From Pontibacter qinzhouensis (GTDB lineage Bacteria; Bacteroidota; Bacteroidia; Cytophagales; Hymenobacteraceae): a DNA stretch of 37,789 nucleotides. The first letter of the stretch is position 1. Every line of letters starts with the position of its first letter. Below the pieces are notes generated by a model, which was not told the DNA's origin, ran no database searches, and saw only the letters and a list, made by a program, of their open reading frames with translations. The translations under genes and the position numbers were made by a program. Below are positions 1 through 9,105 of this stretch, one piece after another. Location of the stretch: positions 1 through 37,789 of the forward strand of contig NZ_VRTY01000061.1 of NCBI RefSeq assembly GCF_008017455.1, in the 5' to 3' direction.

Positions 1-102
1 CAGTCATCGTCAGGTAATACAGGTATCCTTCACTGATTCTGTTTTTGATTCCCAATGGTGATGCGAGCTATTATTTTACATTAAACTCATATATTATGCG
101 CT

Positions 103-218
103 GCTTCGGATTTATCAATCTGAAGCTAAACTGTTGCGGGTCTCCAGACCCGCGTGTGTAGATATACGAGGATTAAGAAATCCTCGACAGTTTGCTTTCG
201 GATTTATTAATCCGAAAG
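103..218. repeat. Cluster of four perfect or near-perfect hairpins
   Basis: Four stem-loops follow one another: GCTTCGGATT/AATCTGAAGC at 103-126 (one G-T pair, loop TATC), GCGGGTCT/AGACCCGC at 136-153, CGAGGATT/AATCCTCG at 167-186 (loop AAGA) and CTTTCGGATT/AATCCGAAAG at 195-218 (loop TATT). The first and last are related to each other. The function is unknown. Being palindromic, they could act on either strand, as terminators without U-tracts or as repeat elements. Confidence 0.75.
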
Positions 219-316
219 AGCTTTAATTTACGATTTTCTGGAAATTCTAAAATTCTGTAAATTCTTGGGGTAGGGGCCCTAAATACGGCTGCAGATCATC
301 TGCTTCGTCGCCAGCA

Positions 317-350
317 AGACGCTCGCAGGTCTGGAAGACGCTGCGAGGTC
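317..350. repeat. Copy of the AGACCTCGCAG...CTGCGAGGTCT repeat (degenerate)
   Basis: This segment contains the pieces AGACGCT, CGCAGGTCT, AGACGCTGCGAGGTC. It resembles the better hairpin at 1563-1596 and the copies at 12097-12132 and 18934-18968. It is intergenic and the assignment rests on visual similarity only. Confidence 0.45.
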
Positions 351-396
351 ATGGGGCCACCAATTTCTAATTTTGAATTTCTAATTCGGCGCAGCA

Positions 397-1488
397 TTAG
401 TAGGGGTACCTTTCAATACCACCCGTGAGGTTGTAGAAGGTGGTGTTGGGAAAATGCTTCTGCAGGATTTGCACAGCCACCCGGCTTCTGATGCCGTTCT
501 GGCAGTGCACGACAACTGTTTTGTGTGGCTCCACCTTGTCTAAGTTTTGCTCCAATGTGCCCAGCGGAATCAGGATACCGTCGAGATTGTACTGCTCGTA
601 TTCATTCGGCTCCCGTACGTCGAGTAATTGCAGGTCAGCTTCTTCATCAAACAGGTCTTTCAGTTCATCGGCAGAAAGCTCGTTCACTTCATCAGCAGCG
701 GAAACGGCAGTAGGAGGAGAGCAAAAAGCTTCGTAATCGGGTTGCAGTTCAGTTACCTCTGCCTGTGCTGTTCTGCGGAAATTGATGGCGCTGGTTTCCA
801 GGGTCAGCGCGTTGAGCATGAATAATCTTCCGGACAAAACCTTGCCCATACCACAGATAATTTTGATAGCCTCGTTGGCCTGAATAGTGCCAATCATGCC
901 AGGCAACACGCCCAGTACACCTGTTTCTGCACAGTTAGGAACCTGATCGGGCAGAGGCGGCTCCGGGAAGAGACAGCGGTAGGAGGGGCCGTTCTGGTAA
1001 TGGAACACCGTTACCTGCCCTTCGAACTTAAAAATAGAGCCAAATACCAGCGGCTTTTGCTGTATAGCGCAGGCATCGTTCACAAGGTAGCGTGTCGGGA
1101 AATTGTCGGAGCCATCTATTACCAGGTCATATGCCTGCACCAGCTCTAGCGCATTTTTTTCTGTAATGCCCTGCCCATGCACGTTGAACTGCACAAACGG
1201 GTTCTGCTGTGCCAGCTTATGAGCGGCTACTGCTGCCTTTAGCTTACCCACATCTTCGGAGTTAAACAATACCTGCCGGTGCAGGTTGCTTTCCGACACC
1301 ACATCAAAATCAGCGATGCCAACTGTGCCTACTCCCGCCGCTACCAGATACTGCAGCACCGGACAACCCAGTCCGCCCGCACCAATCACTAACACCTTCG
1401 CCTCCTTCAGCTTCTGCTGGCCGTTGGCTCCAATCTCTGGTAATATCAGTTGGCGATTGTATCGGTTGTATTCGGCTGGGGAAAACAT
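397..1488 (-). CDS. thiF: ThiF/MoeB-type adenylyltransferase fused to a rhodanese domain
   Basis: This enzyme adenylates the C-terminal Gly-Gly of a small ubiquitin-like sulfur carrier, here presumably ThiS, so that sulfur can be loaded for thiazole synthesis. Residues 1-250 form the E1-like domain, with the ATP loop GAGGLG (36-41), the NLHRQ segment (69-72) and DGSDNF (125-130). Residues 265-363 form a rhodanese domain with the active-site loop HCQNGIRS, whose Cys329 could carry the persulfide. In E. coli MoeB zinc is held by two CxxC pairs. Here the first pair reads SYRC (Ser169, Cys172) and only a single later Cys (256) is seen, so the metal site looks incomplete. It is the last gene of the thi unit, 151 nt after thiH. 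Position favours thiF; a role with MoaD as moeB cannot be excluded. Confidence 0.88.
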   Translation of the reverse strand: MFSPAEYNRYNRQLILPEIGANGQQKLKEAKVLVIGAGGLGCPVLQYLVAAGVGTVGIADFDVVSESNLHRQVLFNSEDVGKLKAAVAAHKLAQQNPFVQFNVHGQGITEKNALELVQAYDLVIDGSDNFPTRYLVNDACAIQQKPLVFGSIFKFEGQVTVFHYQNGPSYRCLFPEPPLPDQVPNCAETGVLGVLPGMIGTIQANEAIKIICGMGKVLSGRLFMLNALTLETSAINFRRTAQAEVTELQPDYEAFCSPPTAVSAADEVNELSADELKDLFDEEADLQLLDVREPNEYEQYNLDGILIPLGTLEQNLDKVEPHKTVVVHCQNGIRSRVAVQILQKHFPNTTFYNLTGGIERYPY

Positions 1489-1562
1489 CTTTTCGGAGTT
1501 AGAATTTAGAGATGTTAAAGTTATAAAGTTATGAAGAGGGATTCAAGATGTACAGGTGAATA

Positions 1563-1596
1563 AGACCTCGCAGCGTGCGCAGCTCCTGCGAGGTCT
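1563..1596. repeat. Strong hairpin between thiH and thiF (GACCTCGCAG repeat)
   Basis: A 12-bp perfect inverted repeat, AAGACCTCGCAG against CTGCGAGGTCTT, encloses a short loop. No T-run follows on either strand, so it is not a standard terminator. It may weaken readthrough or affect mRNA stability between thiH and thiF. Related copies lie at 317-350, 12097-12132 and 18934-18968. Confidence 0.7.
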
Positions 1597-1639
1597 TTAA
1601 AGCTATTTACAACTTTCTCACTTTAAACTCCCCAACTTT

Positions 1640-2749
1640 TTAACTCAAAACGTTGTCCCAATCCTTCCAAACGGCTTCATACCCCTGGGTGCGGATCATG
1701 CTGATGATTTCGGCGGGGGTGCGTTCGTCGCTGATCTCGAATTGCTCCAGCGCGTTTACGTTGGAGGCATAGCCGCCGGGATCTGTTTTGGAGCCGGCAC
1801 TGATGGAGGTGATGCCCAGCCGGATCACATTGTTCCGAAAGGTCTGACTTTCTCGCGTAGACAGCGATAGCTCTACTTCCTCGTTAAAAATCCGGTAGGC
1901 ACAGATCAGTTGCACCAACTCCCGGTCGTTCATCTCTACTTTGGGTGGCAGTCCGCCAGAGAAAGGCCGCAGCCTCGGGAAAGAGATTGAATACTTTGTT
2001 TTCCAGTACTTTTTTTCGAGGTAACTCAGGTGCAGCGCCGTAAAAAAGCTGTCAGTGCGCCAGTCCTCCAGGCCGATCAGTACACCCAGACCCATTTTGT
2101 AGATATTCGCCTGGCCCAAACGGTCAGGTGTGTCGAGGCGGTATTGGAAGTTCGATTTTTTGCCCTTGGGATGATGCTTTTTATAGTCTTCCTGGTGGTA
2201 GGTTTCCTGATACACCAGCACCGTGTTCAGCCCCAGCGGTATAAGTTCCTCGTATTCGTGCTGGTCGAGCGGCTGTACCTCCATGGAGATGTGCGAAAAG
2301 TGTGGGCGGATGAGTTTCAGCACATTTTTAAAATAGGGTACACCCACCGTTTTGTTCGCCTCGCCGGTTACCAGCAGCACATGGTCGTAGCCGTAGCTTT
2401 TTATGACCTTCACCTCCTCCAGAATCTGCTCGTCGGTGAGGGTGGTGCGGGGCATGGGGTTATCGAGACTGAAGCCGCAGTAGGTGCAGATGTTCTGGCA
2501 TTCGTTGGAGAGGTATAGCGGAATGTACATTTGCAGCGTTTTGCCAAATCGCTTCTGTGTCAGCTGCTGACTCAGCTGCGCCATCTGCTCCAGGTAAAGC
2601 ATGGCAGCCGGAGAGATCAGTGCTTTGAAATCCTCTAAATCGCGTGACGATTTTGCCAATGCCCGTTCTACATCTGCGCCTGTTTTGGCATAGATGCTCT
2701 GCTTTACCTGCTCCCATTTCTGCTGCTCAAATATATCTGCGAAAGTCAC
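1640..2749 (-). CDS. thiH: 2-iminoacetate synthase ThiH (radical SAM tyrosine lyase)
   Basis: ThiH splits tyrosine into p-cresol and dehydroglycine (2-iminoacetate), which ThiG condenses into the thiazole ring. The radical SAM [4Fe-4S] motif CX3CX2C is visible as Cys84, Cys88 and Cys91 (CQNICTYC). The 369-residue length is normal for the family, and conserved C-terminal segments such as SAGSKTDPGGY are present. The start codon is GTG; no ATG exists in frame near the N-terminus, and the first residues match the family, so GTG is preferred. Use of ThiH rather than the glycine oxidase ThiO points to an oxygen-independent thiazole route. The upstream gap to thiG is 311 nt and repeat-filled. Confidence 0.96.
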   Translation of the reverse strand: MTFADIFEQQKWEQVKQSIYAKTGADVERALAKSSRDLEDFKALISPAAMLYLEQMAQLSQQLTQKRFGKTLQMYIPLYLSNECQNICTYCGFSLDNPMPRTTLTDEQILEEVKVIKSYGYDHVLLVTGEANKTVGVPYFKNVLKLIRPHFSHISMEVQPLDQHEYEELIPLGLNTVLVYQETYHQEDYKKHHPKGKKSNFQYRLDTPDRLGQANIYKMGLGVLIGLEDWRTDSFFTALHLSYLEKKYWKTKYSISFPRLRPFSGGLPPKVEMNDRELVQLICAYRIFNEEVELSLSTRESQTFRNNVIRLGITSISAGSKTDPGGYASNVNALEQFEISDERTPAEIISMIRTQGYEAVWKDWDNVLS

Positions 2750-3060
2750 CTTGTTTAGTTTAAAGTTTATAGTTGGTTGTTACGGATTGTTAAATGGTTA
2801 AATTGTTGTTTTACTGTTGCGAGCTTGCGTCTCGTACCTTCAGCTACAGCGTAATTATTTAAATGGAAGCAATTTTTCGCTGGTGCGAGCTTGCAGCTCG
2901 TACCTACTACCACAGCGTAATTATTCTAATAGAAGTGTTGTTCCCTGGCGTTTCCTAACTGCTGCTGTTTTTGCCTTCCAATCCTGCTGTTAAAGGTATG
3001 AGCTGCAAGCTCGCACTAGCTGGGGCAACAATTACTAAATCAACAACCACCAATCAACAA
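2750..3060. other. Repeat-filled gap between thiG and thiH
   Basis: No gene is seen. The gap holds three near-palindromic GCGAGCTTGC-type hairpins (2816-2838, 2882-2904 and, inverted, 2995-3017). The first two are part of a 52-bp direct duplication (2818-2869 and 2884-2935, period 66), each ending in a degenerate AATTATT...GAAG segment. TTGTTG-rich tracts border both genes. Confidence 0.7.
2818..2935. repeat. 52-bp direct duplication containing hairpins
   Basis: Copy 1 (2818-2869) and copy 2 (2884-2935) share TGCGAGCTTGC, CTCGTACCT and ACAGCGTAATTATT in the same order, with a few substitutions. Each carries a near-palindrome of the form GGTGCGAGCT...AGCTCGTACC. An inverted third hairpin follows at 2995-3017, and a similar facing pair lies between thiC and thiS. 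Confidence 0.75.
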
Positions 3061-3834
3061 TCAGATATCATCCAGAAAAGCCGTTAGCGGACTGCTGGCT
3101 TCTGCCAAAGTACCTATTGGAGCCAGCTTGGCTTCGTAAGCCATTCTGCCTGCCTCTACGGCCATTTTAAAGGCTCTTGCCATTTGTACCGGGTTCGGCG
3201 ACACGGCAATGGCAGTGTTCACCAACACGGCATCGGCACCCAGTTCCATGGCTTCGGCAGCATGCGAAGGAGCCCCGATGCCAGCATCTACCACCACCGG
3301 CACATGGCTCTGCTGGATAATAATTTTAAGGAACTCGCGGGTTTGCAGGCCGCTGTTGCTGCCAATAGGGGAGCCAAGCGGCATCACAGCTGCTGTGCCC
3401 ACTTCCTCGAGTCGCTTGCAAAGTACCGGGTCGGCGTGGATGTACGGCAGCACGATAAAGCCCAGCTTCACTAGCTCTTCCGCCGCCTTCAGCGTCTCGA
3501 TGGGGTCGGGGAGGAGGTACTTCGGGTCGGGGTGAATCTCCAGTTTGAGCCAGTTGGTTTCCAGTGCCTCGCGTGCCAGTTGTGCCGCAAAAACAGCCTC
3601 GCGGGCATTGCGCACACCCGAGGTGTTAGGCAACAGGTTAAACTGCTCATGCGAGAGGTGCTGCAGAATATCATCGTCCTGCTTGTGCACATCTACCCGC
3701 TTCAGGGCCACCGTTACCAGCTCTGAGCCCGATGCCAGCAGCGCTTCCTCCATCTGCCAGCTCGAGCTGAACTTGCCTGTACCGGTAAAAAGGCGGGAGC
3801 GGAATGTTTTATCTGCTATGATAAGTGGTTTCAT
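3061..3834 (-). CDS. thiG: Thiazole synthase ThiG
   Basis: ThiG condenses 1-deoxy-D-xylulose 5-phosphate, dehydroglycine and sulfur from ThiS thiocarboxylate to give the thiazole phosphate, on a TIM-barrel fold. The Schiff-base lysine is probably Lys97 in TNWLKLEI. Other family segments are NTSGVRNAREA (70-80), MPLGSPIGSNSGL and VVVDAGIGAPSHAAEAMELG near the phosphate site. The 257-residue length is typical. It lies 149 nt after thiE and before thiH, its reaction partner. Confidence 0.97.
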   Translation of the reverse strand: MKPLIIADKTFRSRLFTGTGKFSSSWQMEEALLASGSELVTVALKRVDVHKQDDDILQHLSHEQFNLLPNTSGVRNAREAVFAAQLAREALETNWLKLEIHPDPKYLLPDPIETLKAAEELVKLGFIVLPYIHADPVLCKRLEEVGTAAVMPLGSPIGSNSGLQTREFLKIIIQQSHVPVVVDAGIGAPSHAAEAMELGADAVLVNTAIAVSPNPVQMARAFKMAVEAGRMAYEAKLAPIGTLAEASSPLTAFLDDI

Positions 3835-3983
3835 TTTTTTCTTCTTCTAAAGTGAAATTTTGTCTGAATCACGGATTTCATAGATTAAGCTGATTTCACA
3901 CATTCTTTAGCGAATCTTCTGCTCAACTCTCTCATTCGCGCAATCCTATTAATCCGTAATTCAGACAATACTATATTCCTGAT

Positions 3984-4634
3984 TCAGGCCTTGGTTTCTG
4001 CTACAAGCAAAAGCTCCTGTCTAAACTGCTGTATTACCTGCTCCTTGTCCTCTGCCTTGTTTATAACCGACGACACCGCTACACCATACACACCTGTAGC
4101 CAGTAAAGGAGCAATATCTGCTGCCAGAATGCCACCAATGGCTACAATGGGTGTTTTAATACCTGCCATCTGACACTGGTGCAGGAGCAGGCCGTAGCCG
4201 CTCAAGCCTAAAATAGGGCTTAGGTTTTCTTTGGTGGAAGTAAATCGGAAAGGGCCAAGTCCGATATAATCTACTCCGGCAGCTACTAACTGCTGCACAT
4301 CCTCGAAAGTATTCGCTGTGCCTCCTATTATCTTATCAGCACCCAATAGCTCCCGCGCCTCCACCGGCGACATATCCGTTTTGCCCAGATGCACACCATC
4401 CGCGTCTATTTCAGCAGCCAGTCTTACATTGTCGTTTATTAGGAAGGTGCTGCCATAGGTTTTGCAAATAGCCTGTGTTTGAAGCGCCTCTTCCTTCCAC
4501 AGTTCATAAGGCTGATCTTTTACCCGCAACTGTACCCAGTCTGCGCCTGCGGCACAGGCTTCTTCGGCTGTTTCAGCATGGCTTTTCCCGTTCAGGACCT
4601 GCGTAATGTAGTGCAGTTTTGCTATCTTCTTCAT
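3984..4634 (-). CDS. thiE: Thiamine-phosphate synthase ThiE
   Basis: ThiE joins HMP pyrophosphate and thiazole phosphate to make thiamine phosphate. The (beta/alpha)8 signature runs in order: VQLRVKD near residue 35, LINDNVRLAAEIDADGVHLG near 65-85, IGGTANTFED, DYIGLGPFRFTSTK with the usual threonine-rich phosphate loop, and PIVAIGGI. Its length of 216 residues is normal. The start lies only 8 nt after the thiC stop, so the two are almost certainly co-transcribed. No second ThiE/TenI-like copy is present in the window. Confidence 0.96.
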   Translation of the reverse strand: MKKIAKLHYITQVLNGKSHAETAEEACAAGADWVQLRVKDQPYELWKEEALQTQAICKTYGSTFLINDNVRLAAEIDADGVHLGKTDMSPVEARELLGADKIIGGTANTFEDVQQLVAAGVDYIGLGPFRFTSTKENLSPILGLSGYGLLLHQCQMAGIKTPIVAIGGILAADIAPLLATGVYGVAVSSVINKAEDKEQVIQQFRQELLLVAETKA

Positions 4635-4642
4635 CAGGAGCT

Positions 4643-6505
<1,863 letters not shown>

Positions 6506-6596
6506 TTTTTTAAATGGACTCAAGTATCAAGACACAAGACGTAAGACTTTTTTATTGAAGCTATTTCAGCAGAACGAGGACAGCTACATTGCCGCT

Positions 6597-6714
6597 GGTG
6601 CGAGCTTGTAGCTCGTTCTTTTAATATTGCTGAAAAGAAGGATGGCTTCTAGTTTGGCTGCAGTCGCAATAATTTCAATAGAGCAAATGGAGGTACGAGC
6701 TACAAGTTCGCACC
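6597..6714. repeat. Facing pair of GGTGCGAGCTTG-type hairpins
   Basis: The copy at 6597-6619 contains GGTGCGAGCTTGTAGCTCGT. The copy at 6692-6714 is its inverted counterpart, containing ACGAGCTACAAGTTCGCACC. Each can fold alone, or the two can pair to make a longer stem. Relatives occur only between thiG and thiH in this window. Confidence 0.7.
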
Positions 6715-6807
6715 AGCAAATATTTTACAATTGCTCCAGCAAATCCTGGTTCAGGCAAATGTAGCTTCAGCCCTTGCGGCTGATCATGACCCTGAACAGC
6801 AGCATCT

Positions 6808-6835
6808 CCGGAAGGCTATTTTCATTCAAATAATA
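6808..6835 (+). repeat. Dispersed bipartite element, copy 1 (partial palindrome)
   Basis: CCGGAAGGCTATTTTCATTC followed by AAATAATA. It matches the consensus CCTTCnGAAGG + nnTTTTCATnTGAATAATT, with the left arm eroded. It is intergenic, between thiC and thiS. Confidence 0.65.
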
Positions 6836-6862
6836 TATCCGGAGAAGTAGCAGCAGATAGCT

Positions 6863-7066
6863 TTACCCACCCTGCGTGGCTTTGATGACGGTGAGTTTGT
6901 CGTTTTCCTGCAGTTGGTGTGCGTCCCATTGGATTTTGGGCACAATCTGGTTGTTCACGGCGATGGCGATGCCGCGTGTGTGGGGCAGCTGCAATAAATC
7001 GAGGACAACAGAAACGGTTTGGGGAAGCTGTAGCTCCTCCGGCTGGTTGTTAATAAAGATTTTCAT
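6863..7066 (-). CDS. thiS: Sulfur carrier protein ThiS
   Basis: ThiS is a ubiquitin-fold carrier whose C-terminal Gly-Gly is adenylated by ThiF and turned into a thiocarboxylate that supplies thiazole sulfur to ThiG. The protein ends ATQGG exactly, as required. I chose the ATG at 7066 (67 residues, MKIFINNQPEEL), the usual family length and start; the open frame extends further upstream, but those residues show no family similarity. Motifs include GIAIAVNNQIVP and LQENDKLTVIKATQGG. It is the first gene of the operon, 88 nt after the end of the riboswitch. Confidence 0.95.
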   Translation of the reverse strand: MKIFINNQPEELQLPQTVSVVLDLLQLPHTRGIAIAVNNQIVPKIQWDAHQLQENDKLTVIKATQGG

Positions 7067-7154
7067 GATTTGCTCGGGATATGATGCAGGTAGCATGAAC
7101 GCTGGTGCGCCGAGCGGCAACAAGAAGAAGTAGGAAGACTGGTGTGTTTCTCAT

Positions 7155-7248
7155 ATACTTTTCCCTTCGTCAGTGCTAACTGTATCAGGTTCAGAGGGTA
7201 TTTCTCAGTTCTGCGCTTTTTGTTTGTGGCAGAACACCCCTAAAGTGT
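7155..7248 (-). promoter_or_regulatory. TPP (THI-box) riboswitch
   Basis: Read on the minus strand, the conserved core is clear: GGGGTG, CTGAGA followed by ATACCC, then GAACCTGAT and CGAAGGGAA. P1 can form from ACTTT near 7245 and AAAGT near 7157. Thiamine pyrophosphate binding should lower expression of the downstream thiSCEGHF genes. I do not see a convincing terminator between 7155 and the thiS start, so control may act on translation or through Rho. Confidence 0.96.
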
Positions 7249-7252
7249 AAAC

Positions 7253-7283
7253 CAAAGGTAGCTGGTAATTAGCACTTATGCAA
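7253..7283 (-). promoter_or_regulatory. Bacteroidota-type promoter of the thi operon
   Basis: On the minus strand there is TTG (7283-7281), a 20-nt spacer and TACCTTTG (7260-7253). This fits the Bacteroidota -33 TTG / -7 TAnnTTTG pattern with the expected spacing. Transcription would start about 5-7 nt later, at the first base of riboswitch stem P1. Promoter and riboswitch are thus packed together. Confidence 0.85.
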
Positions 7284-7312
7284 TAGCCTTGACCCTAAAC
7301 AGACCATTTTTG

Positions 7313-7344
7313 CTTTGGAAGGCTGTTTTCATTTGAATAATTTT
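7313..7344 (+). repeat. Dispersed bipartite element, copy 2
   Basis: CTTTGGAAGGCTG, TTTTCATTTGAATAATT. The left half of the palindrome is altered (CTTTGGAAGG). It lies upstream of the thi promoter, and a TTGTTAAATTG tract follows. Confidence 0.75.
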
Positions 7345-7583
7345 AATTGTTAAATTGTTTATTGCTGAATTGTTGTTTTGAGAGTTTGAAGGATTTAGAA
7401 TTTGGAAATTTGAAAATGGGGCATGTTGGTAATTTTAAATGAATTTTCTTTTAGCCCTTACCTAATTCAGTTTAAAGGAGTGCTGCGTTATCAACAAAAA
7501 ACTAAAATGGTTGTTCTGGTAACAAGAGCAGCCGGAAAATCCGTAAGCAAGAGGCGGCCTTACCGGCAACACGATAAACAGGA
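7345..7583. other. Upstream region of the MFS transporter
   Basis: I see TTGTTAAATTG-type tracts to about 7377 and AT-rich sequence after that, but no exact TAnnTTTG box and no gene that fits this species' codon pattern. The MFS promoter is probably here but cannot be placed. Confidence 0.4.
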
Positions 7584-8927
7584 ATGGAGACAACATCAAC
7601 ACAGCAACCTACTACGACCAGCAGATTAAGCGGCATGTTCAGGGCTTTGAGTTACCGCAATTACAGGCTGTTTTTTGTAGGGCAGGGCATTTCGCTGATT
7701 GGTACCTGGATGCAGCAGATTGCCCTGAGCTGGCTGGTGTACCGCCTCACCGACTCTGTTTTCCTGCTCGGTGCTGTTACGTTCTGTAACCAGGTGCCCG
7801 CTTTCCTGCTGGGCCCGATTGCGGGAGTGGCTTCTGATAAGTTTAACCGCCACCGCACGCTCATTATTACGCAGGCGCTCTCCATGGTGCAGGCCTCTAC
7901 CTTGGCCGCACTCGTTCTGACAGATCAGATACAGGTCTGGCATATTCTGTCATTAAGCGCTTTTCTAGGCACTGTAAACGCTTTCGATATTTCTGCACGC
8001 CAGGCTTTTGTGATCGAGATGGTGGAGAAGCGGGAGGATGTGAGCAATGCCATAGCCCTGAACTCTTCGATGTTCAATATGGCCCGGTTGGTAGGTCCGT
8101 CTATTGCCGGCATTTTGATTGCGCTGGTAGGGGAGGGCATGTGTTTTCTGCTGAATGCGGTGAGTTATGTGGCTGTTATTGGGTCGTTGCTGCTCATGCG
8201 GCTCAAGTTTGTGGAGCGTGTAAAACAGGAGCGCAAGGTGTGGGCTTCGCTGACGGAGGGGTTTAGCTATGCCTTCGGCTTTGCACCCATACGCGCGCTG
8301 CTGCTTATAGTGGCGCAACTAAGCCTCTTTGGTATGCCCTTTAGCGTGCTAATGCCGGTTTTTGCCCGCGACATTCTGCATGGTGGAGCCAACACACTGG
8401 GTTACTTAATGGGAGCTTCGGGTGTGGGAGCACTTATAGGAGCACTATTCCTGGCGCAGCGAAAGTCGGTGCTGGGCATGGGCAAACTAATTGTGTTCAC
8501 GATGCTGCTCTTTGGTTTCGGGCTGATGGCTTTTGCCTTGTCGGAGGTGCTGCTGGTGTCGCTGGTGTGTATGTTTGTGAGCGGGTTTGGCATGATCGTT
8601 TCGATGGCCTCGTGCAACACGCTGCTGCAAACCATTGTGGAAGACGACAAGCGGGGCCGCGTAATGAGCCTCTACAGTATGGCTTTTATGGGCATGGCAC
8701 CTTTTGGCAGTATGCTCGCCGGAGCAGTGGCAGAGCACATTGGCGTGGCATACACGTTGGTAGGCTGTGGTTTTCTGGTCGCCATCAGCATTGTGCCGTT
8801 TGCTTTTAACCTGGCCAAATTGCGCAAGCTGGTGCACCCTATTTATCAGCGCCTGGGCATTATTCCAGAAATTGCAACTGGCCTGCAATCTGCTTCTAAC
8901 CTTACGGCCCCACCCGAGGAGCGGTAA
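7584..8927 (+). CDS. MFS transporter of the MFS_3 / EntS-like type
   Basis: This is a 447-residue inner-membrane exporter or permease with about 12 hydrophobic segments. The start is typical of the family (RALSYRNYRLFFVGQGISLIGTWMQQIALSWLVYRLT). A loop 2 motif follows (GVASDKFNRHRTL), then ISARQAFVIEMV and NSSMFNMARLVGPSIAGILI in the first half, with a shorter second half. Substrates in this family include siderophores and drugs; nothing here decides the substrate. The position next to the thi operon, divergent from its promoter, is suggestive but not evidence for a thiamine role. It converges with the LysM gene at 9106. Confidence 0.88.
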   Translation: METTSTQQPTTTSRLSGMFRALSYRNYRLFFVGQGISLIGTWMQQIALSWLVYRLTDSVFLLGAVTFCNQVPAFLLGPIAGVASDKFNRHRTLIITQALSMVQASTLAALVLTDQIQVWHILSLSAFLGTVNAFDISARQAFVIEMVEKREDVSNAIALNSSMFNMARLVGPSIAGILIALVGEGMCFLLNAVSYVAVIGSLLLMRLKFVERVKQERKVWASLTEGFSYAFGFAPIRALLLIVAQLSLFGMPFSVLMPVFARDILHGGANTLGYLMGASGVGALIGALFLAQRKSVLGMGKLIVFTMLLFGFGLMAFALSEVLLVSLVCMFVSGFGMIVSMASCNTLLQTIVEDDKRGRVMSLYSMAFMGMAPFGSMLAGAVAEHIGVAYTLVGCGFLVAISIVPFAFNLAKLRKLVHPIYQRLGIIPEIATGLQSASNLTAPPEER

Positions 8928-8990
8928 CAACTCAAGCCGTTTCATATCTTTAAGCCTTCGCCTACCCTTGACATCAATTAAGGCAAAATG

Positions 8991-9021
8991 CCTTCTGAAG
9001 GCCATTTTCATTTAAATAATT
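8991..9021 (+). repeat. Dispersed bipartite element, copy 3
   Basis: CCTTCTGAAGG, then CCATTTTCATTTAAATAATT. The palindrome is intact. The element lies in the convergent gap after the MFS gene, followed by a TTGTTG tract. Confidence 0.85.
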
Positions 9022-9045
9022 GCAAGTTGTTGTCTATCGTATCAG

Positions 9046-9083
9046 CAGCAAGGCCTGCCCCTGTAAAGAGGCAGGCCTTGCTG
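9046..9083. terminator. Hairpin between convergent genes, terminator-like
   Basis: A 14-bp perfect stem, CAGCAAGGCCTGCC against GGCAGGCCTTGCTG, has a 10-nt loop. It sits between the stop codons of the MFS gene and the LysM gene, a position suited to a bidirectional terminator. A T-run is lacking on both sides, so the mechanism is uncertain. Confidence 0.6.
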
Positions 9084-9105
9084 TGGTCACTCAATATATA
9101 AAAGC

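Larger units (their letters stand above)
1..396. other. Gene-free tract downstream of the thi operon
   Basis: I find no convincing coding region here. The tract holds a cluster of four hairpins (103-218), a degenerate GACCTCGCAG-type repeat (317-350) and an AT-rich 19-mer (362-380) that recurs inverted at 36692-36710. It lies directly downstream of the last thi gene, so it may carry the operon's 3' end, but no classic stem followed by a T-run is seen. Confidence 0.6.
6506..6862. other. Repeat-bearing gap between thiS and thiC
   Basis: No gene is seen. Two facing near-palindromes of the GCGAGCTTG family lie at 6597-6619 and 6692-6714 (the second inverted), and could pair with each other over about 70 nt. 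A copy of the dispersed TTTTCAT...AATAAT element is at 6808-6835. A phrase near 6515-6548 (AAGTATCAAGACACAAGAC) resembles 33160-33190 behind rho. Confidence 0.65.

Noticed and set aside
103..218. Hairpin row as a CRISPR array
   Set aside because: Units differ in sequence and spacing; there are no constant repeats or cas genes.
1563..1596. Hairpin as a true terminator between thiH and thiF
   Set aside because: No T-run on the minus strand, and related hairpins elsewhere are repeats, so it is kept as a repeat.
7423..7629. 68-codon frame upstream of and overlapping the MFS gene start
   Set aside because: Overlaps the MFS start in another frame; composition not protein-like.
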